DNA of 8,355 nucleotides, taken from the NCBI GenBank assembly GCA_016870425.1, contig VGBQ01000116.1, positions 1-8,355 on the forward strand, written 5' to 3'. A program made the translations under genes and the position numbers. Positions 6,031-8,355 of this stretch are shown piece after piece. The DNA comes from Actinomycetota bacterium. Lineage in GTDB: Bacteria; Actinomycetota; Actinomycetes; S36-B12. Below the pieces are notes generated by a model, which worked only from the letters and a program-made list of their open reading frames with translations, was not told the DNA's origin and did not search any database. The first letter of the stretch is position 1, and each line of letters opens with the position of its first letter.

Positions 6031-7092
6031 TCAGGTCACGTGCCCGGCTGGCGGGAGCAAGGCCACCGCCGAGCCGGTCGCTGCTGACTCCCGTGCCGCT
6101 TCGATGACCCGCAGGTCTTCCACGACATCGCGCGGGTCGACCGGTGGCGGGCCCGCCCCGGTGAGGGAGCGTGCGACGGCGCGATAGTAGGCCGGCCAGT
6201 CCCCTCGTGCGCGCGCGAGTGAGACAGGCGGGTTGCCACCGGTGACGAGGAGCGCGTCGTCGGCTTCGACACCCCAGTTGTCGCTCCCGGGCACTCGGCC
6301 GGCGCGCAGCGCGTCTTCCTGCGTGTCAAGCGAGTCGATCCACACGCCACCGCCTGTGCCGAGCAGTCGCAATCGCGGCCCGGTGAAGGTTGCCGCTGCG
6401 CTGACGCTAAGCATGCTGACGGCACCGCTCACGTGCTCGAGCATCACCTGCGTGTCGTCATCGGCGGTGACACCCGGGCGCACGCGGCGGACACTGGCGT
6501 AGACCCGATGCACGGGCCCGAGGAGGTGCAGCGCCTGGTCGACCAGGTGCGCGCCCAGGTCGTAGAGCAGCCCGGGCAGGTCCTCCGCTGGCCCGTCTTC
6601 GCGCCAGCCACCCTTGGGTTGGGGGCGCCAGCGCTCGAAGCGCGACTCCAGCCGGTGCGGCGTACCGATGAGCCCGTCGTCGATGACCCGGCGCGCGGTC
6701 AGGATCTCGGAGTCCCACCGCCTGTTCTGGAAGACATGGAGTTGGCGTCCCCGTGCTGCGGCGAGGTCGATGAGCGCCTGCGCCTGCGCGGCTGAGCCCG
6801 CGAGCGGCTTGTCGACGACGACGTGGAATCCGGCCTCGAGAGCCGCGGTGGCCTGGGGCACGTGGGCGGAGTTGGCGGTGGCGATGACCGCCAGGTCGAA
6901 GTCACCGGTCCAGGCATCGTCGGCATGATCGAGGACGGTCACGCCCGGCAGATCCGCTCGCACCTGCTGCTGCCGGGTGGGATCGGAGGTCACGACGGCG
7001 GCGACTTCTAAGCCCGGCTCGGCGCTGATCAGGGGGGCGTGGAAGGTGCGTCCGGCGAGGCCGTATCCCAGGAGTACGGCGCGCAATGTCAC
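6031..7092 (-). CDS. Gfo/Idh/MocA family NAD(P)-dependent oxidoreductase
   Basis: A 353-residue cytoplasmic dehydrogenase of the glucose-fructose oxidoreductase / inositol dehydrogenase / MocA family; the substrate is probably a sugar, polyol or derivative and cannot be specified. The Rossmann loop GYGLAGRTFHAP lies at 9-20, and the family motif DKP at 94-96 carries the conserved Lys95. LYDLGAHLVDQAL (about 176-188) holds the usual Asp178/His182 pair of the C-terminal alpha/beta domain. Length is normal for the family. The start is GTG 7092; an in-frame TAG, which is the stop of the upstream L,D-transpeptidase, lies just 6 bp away and excludes any longer version. There is no strong Shine-Dalgarno, only GGGG in the end of the upstream gene. 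It is therefore probably co-transcribed and translationally coupled with that gene. Its stop is 3 bp from the convergent ROK stop, leaving no room for a separate terminator. Confidence 0.92.
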   Translation of the reverse strand: MTLRAVLLGYGLAGRTFHAPLISAEPGLEVAAVVTSDPTRQQQVRADLPGVTVLDHADDAWTGDFDLAVIATANSAHVPQATAALEAGFHVVVDKPLAGSAAQAQALIDLAAARGRQLHVFQNRRWDSEILTARRVIDDGLIGTPHRLESRFERWRPQPKGGWREDGPAEDLPGLLYDLGAHLVDQALHLLGPVHRVYASVRRVRPGVTADDDTQVMLEHVSGAVSMLSVSAAATFTGPRLRLLGTGGGVWIDSLDTQEDALRAGRVPGSDNWGVEADDALLVTGGNPPVSLARARGDWPAYYRAVARSLTGAGPPPVDPRDVVEDLRVIEAARESAATGSAVALLPPAGHVT

Positions 7093-7098
7093 GGGCGG

Positions 7099-7827
7099 CT
7101 AGCCCCAGTAGACGTGCACGAGCCCGCCGGCCGGGAACTGGTCGAAGAGCCACGCGACGCCCTTGAGGTCTGCCACGTTGACGCAGCCGTGAGATCCGCC
7201 ACCGGGGTAGTAGCCGCTGGCGGCGAACGTCGGTGAGTAGTGGACAGCGATGTCCCCGTTGAAGAAGAGGGCGTAGGGCATCGGGGCCCGAGGCGCGTTG
7301 GGTCCGTTGATGCCGGAGGTGGCGTAGCGGTCTTTGTACCAGACGCGGTAGGTGCCGGTCGGCGTATCGAGTCCGGGCACTCCGAAGCGCACATCGAGGG
7401 TCTGCACGACCTTGCCCTTGTGCACGTATCGCAGGAGCTTGGACGTCTTGTCGATGCACAGCGTCTTCTTCTCGCTGAGGCACTTCTTCGGCAACTCGCC
7501 TACGCTGCCACCGACCTTCTTGAGCATCTTCCAGGTGTCCTTGTTGAGCTTGCCATTGACCGGCATGAAGAACTTCTGCTGGAACTTCTTGACCGCTGCG
7601 CGCGTGGACCTGCCGTAGTAGGTGCTGGAGGTCTCCTTCTCCCGCAGCTCATAGCCGAGCCAGGCGAGCCGATGCTGTGCCTTCGCCACCGTGGCACCCC
7701 GGTCGCCGTGGACGAGGGGGAGGTCATCGGGGGCGGGGCCTGCGGCTGCCGCCGTGCCGGTGCCCACTGCCGGGACGAGGGCAAGGGCCAGGACGGCTGC
7801 GGCTACGGCGGTCCAGCGGTGCTTCAT
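7099..7827 (-). CDS. Secreted L,D-transpeptidase (PG_binding_1 + YkuD domains)
   Basis: Makes 3-3 cross-links in peptidoglycan, or attaches proteins to it, outside the membrane. The 242-residue protein has a signal peptide (MKHRWTAV, then an Ala/Leu/Val core, cleavage near residues 28-30). A peptidoglycan-binding domain spans about 37-103, with GDRGATVAKAQHRLAWLGY and YGRSTRAAVKKFQ. The YkuD domain spans about 120-241, with His196 in AVHYSP and the catalytic SHGCVN block (His213, Cys215, Asn217). Cys116 and Cys124 could form a disulfide between the domains. I chose ATG 7827 because AGGAGA lies just before it and the signal peptide starts there. A GTG at 7872 would add 15 residues upstream of the signal peptide and cover the likely promoter. 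It is divergent from the glucosidase gene and heads a probable two-gene operon with the oxidoreductase. Confidence 0.95.
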   Translation of the reverse strand: MKHRWTAVAAAVLALALVPAVGTGTAAAAGPAPDDLPLVHGDRGATVAKAQHRLAWLGYELREKETSSTYYGRSTRAAVKKFQQKFFMPVNGKLNKDTWKMLKKVGGSVGELPKKCLSEKKTLCIDKTSKLLRYVHKGKVVQTLDVRFGVPGLDTPTGTYRVWYKDRYATSGINGPNAPRAPMPYALFFNGDIAVHYSPTFAASGYYPGGGSHGCVNVADLKGVAWLFDQFPAGGLVHVYWG

Positions 7828-7830
7828 GTC

Positions 7831-7836
7831 TCTCCT
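7831..7836 (-). promoter_or_regulatory. Shine-Dalgarno sequence of the L,D-transpeptidase gene
   Basis: AGGAGA on the minus strand lies 3 nt before ATG 7827 (AGGAG, then 4 nt). It is slightly close but strong, and it decides for the 7827 start over the GTG at 7872. Confidence 0.8.
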
Positions 7837-7859
7837 GATGATCCTGCAGTTGTGACTCC

Positions 7860-7865
7860 ACGCTA
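7860..7865 (-). promoter_or_regulatory. Putative -10 element of the L,D-transpeptidase promoter
   Basis: TAGCGT on the minus strand (TANNNT), the same hexamer as before xylB, lies 32 nt upstream of ATG 7827. It would give a leader of about 26 nt containing the Shine-Dalgarno. No clear -35 is seen. It shares the 63-bp gap with the divergent glucosidase promoter. Confidence 0.45.
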
Positions 7866-7878
7866 TCGCCACTCAGGG

Positions 7879-7884
7879 GAGGAT
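7879..7884 (+). promoter_or_regulatory. Shine-Dalgarno sequence of the GH63-like gene
   Basis: GAGGAT, within GGGGAGGAT, precedes GTG 7891 by 6 nt (GGAGG about 8 nt). The match to the 16S rRNA 3' end is strong and supports GTG 7891 as the start. The same hexamer and spacing occur before the gene at 2523. Confidence 0.6.
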
Positions 7885-7890
7885 CGGGGG

Positions 7891-8355
7891 GTGAATTCCA
7901 GTCAGGATCGTTCCCCGGTTGCGAGTGCCCAGCCCGCCGAGCGGCAGCGCATGGCCGCGTGCGGCGACTACCGCTTCGGCCCCGAGGAGGCGGGTCCCTG
8001 GTACCTCTGGGGCCCCTACCTCGCCGAGCGCGCCTGGGGCACCGTCCGGGAGGACTACTCCGATGACGGCGACGCTTGGCGCTACCTCCCCTACGACCAG
8101 GCTCGGTCCCGCACATTCCGATGGAGCGAGGACGGCATCCTGGGCCTGTGCGACATCCGTCAGGATCTCGCCCTCTCTCTCACGATGTGGAATGGTCGCG
8201 ACAGCCACCTCAAGGAGCGATTCTTCGGCCTGGACGGCTGGCAGGGCAACCATGGTGAGGACGCCAAGGACTACTGGTGGTACGACGACGCGACGCCGTC
8301 GCACGCGTGGCTGCGCGCGCACTATCACTATCCGCAGGTGGCGTTCCCCTACGAC
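7891..8355 (+). CDS. GH63-like glucosidase (mannosyl-oligosaccharide glucosidase family), N-terminal part, 3' end outside window
   Basis: An intracellular-looking glycoside hydrolase related to GH63; bacterial members cleave alpha-linked glucosyl or related sugars, and the substrate here is unknown. The 155 codons present run open to the window edge. Family-typical segments are WGPYLAERAWGTVREDYS (about 43-60), a DAWRYLPYDQARSRTFRW stretch, a DGILGLCD strand, LTMWNGRD, LKERFFGL, and the highly conserved GNHGEDAKDYWWY, followed by HYHYPQVAFPYD. This is the N-terminal domain; the catalytic (alpha/alpha)6 barrel lies beyond the window. No signal peptide is seen. The start is GTG 7891 with a strong Shine-Dalgarno; an ATG about 20 codons later (7951) is possible, but the Shine-Dalgarno favours 7891. 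It is transcribed away from the L,D-transpeptidase gene. Confidence 0.85.
   Translation, partial: MNSSQDRSPVASAQPAERQRMAACGDYRFGPEEAGPWYLWGPYLAERAWGTVREDYSDDGDAWRYLPYDQARSRTFRWSEDGILGLCDIRQDLALSLTMWNGRDSHLKERFFGLDGWQGNHGEDAKDYWWYDDATPSHAWLRAHYHYPQVAFPYD

Noticed and set aside
7828..7872. Longer L,D-transpeptidase start at GTG 7872.
   Set aside because: It would put 15 polar residues before a clear signal peptide and overlap a -10-like TAGCGT; ATG 7827 has its own AGGAGA.

Overview
The window is very GC-rich DNA with strongly G/C-biased third codon positions, GTG starts next to ATG, and protein families typical of high-GC Gram-positive bacteria (TIGR03085 family, actinobacterial-type GH63-like glucosidase, YkuD L,D-transpeptidase). 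I read it as chromosomal DNA of an actinobacterium. I cannot place the genus; Micrococcales or Propionibacteriales would fit. No tRNA, rRNA, CRISPR, transposase, phage or plasmid gene is visible.

Layout: (1) 1-2457, minus strand: the first 819 codons of a secreted subtilisin-like protease (propeptide, S8 catalytic domain with PA insertion, start of a C-terminal beta domain); its 3' end lies outside. (2) 2458-2522: a 65-bp divergent promoter region. (3) 2523-5449, plus strand: a TIGR03085 putative metal-binding protein, a six-helix voltage-gated-type cation channel, and a xylulokinase (xylB), closely packed. (4) 5450-5595: an unusual non-coding stretch with a perfect 22-bp inverted repeat, a 17-bp direct repeat and a run of 22 G. 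(5) 5596-6027, plus strand: the C-terminal third of a ROK-family protein without its front. (6) 6031-7827, minus strand: an L,D-transpeptidase followed 6 bp later by a Gfo/Idh/MocA oxidoreductase. (7) 7891-8355, plus strand: the N-terminus of a GH63-like glucosidase, running off the window.

Themes: extracellular proteolysis and wall cross-linking (protease, L,D-transpeptidase) and sugar use (xylulokinase, ROK remnant, oxidoreductase, glucosidase). xylB next to a ROK protein matches the common pairing of xylose genes with a ROK-type XylR repressor. It suggests that a complete repressor gene once stood here, or still does in the real genome.

Two signals stand out. First, three genes have a TAGCNT hexamer ending exactly 6 nt before the start codon, and a fourth has a degenerate version, as expected for leaderless transcripts. 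Second, the hairpin / direct repeat / G22 block sits exactly where the ROK gene loses its N-terminal two-thirds. It is either a real rearrangement or, at least as likely, a sequencing or assembly artefact. I see no convincing new multi-gene system; most of the window is ordinary chromosomal content.
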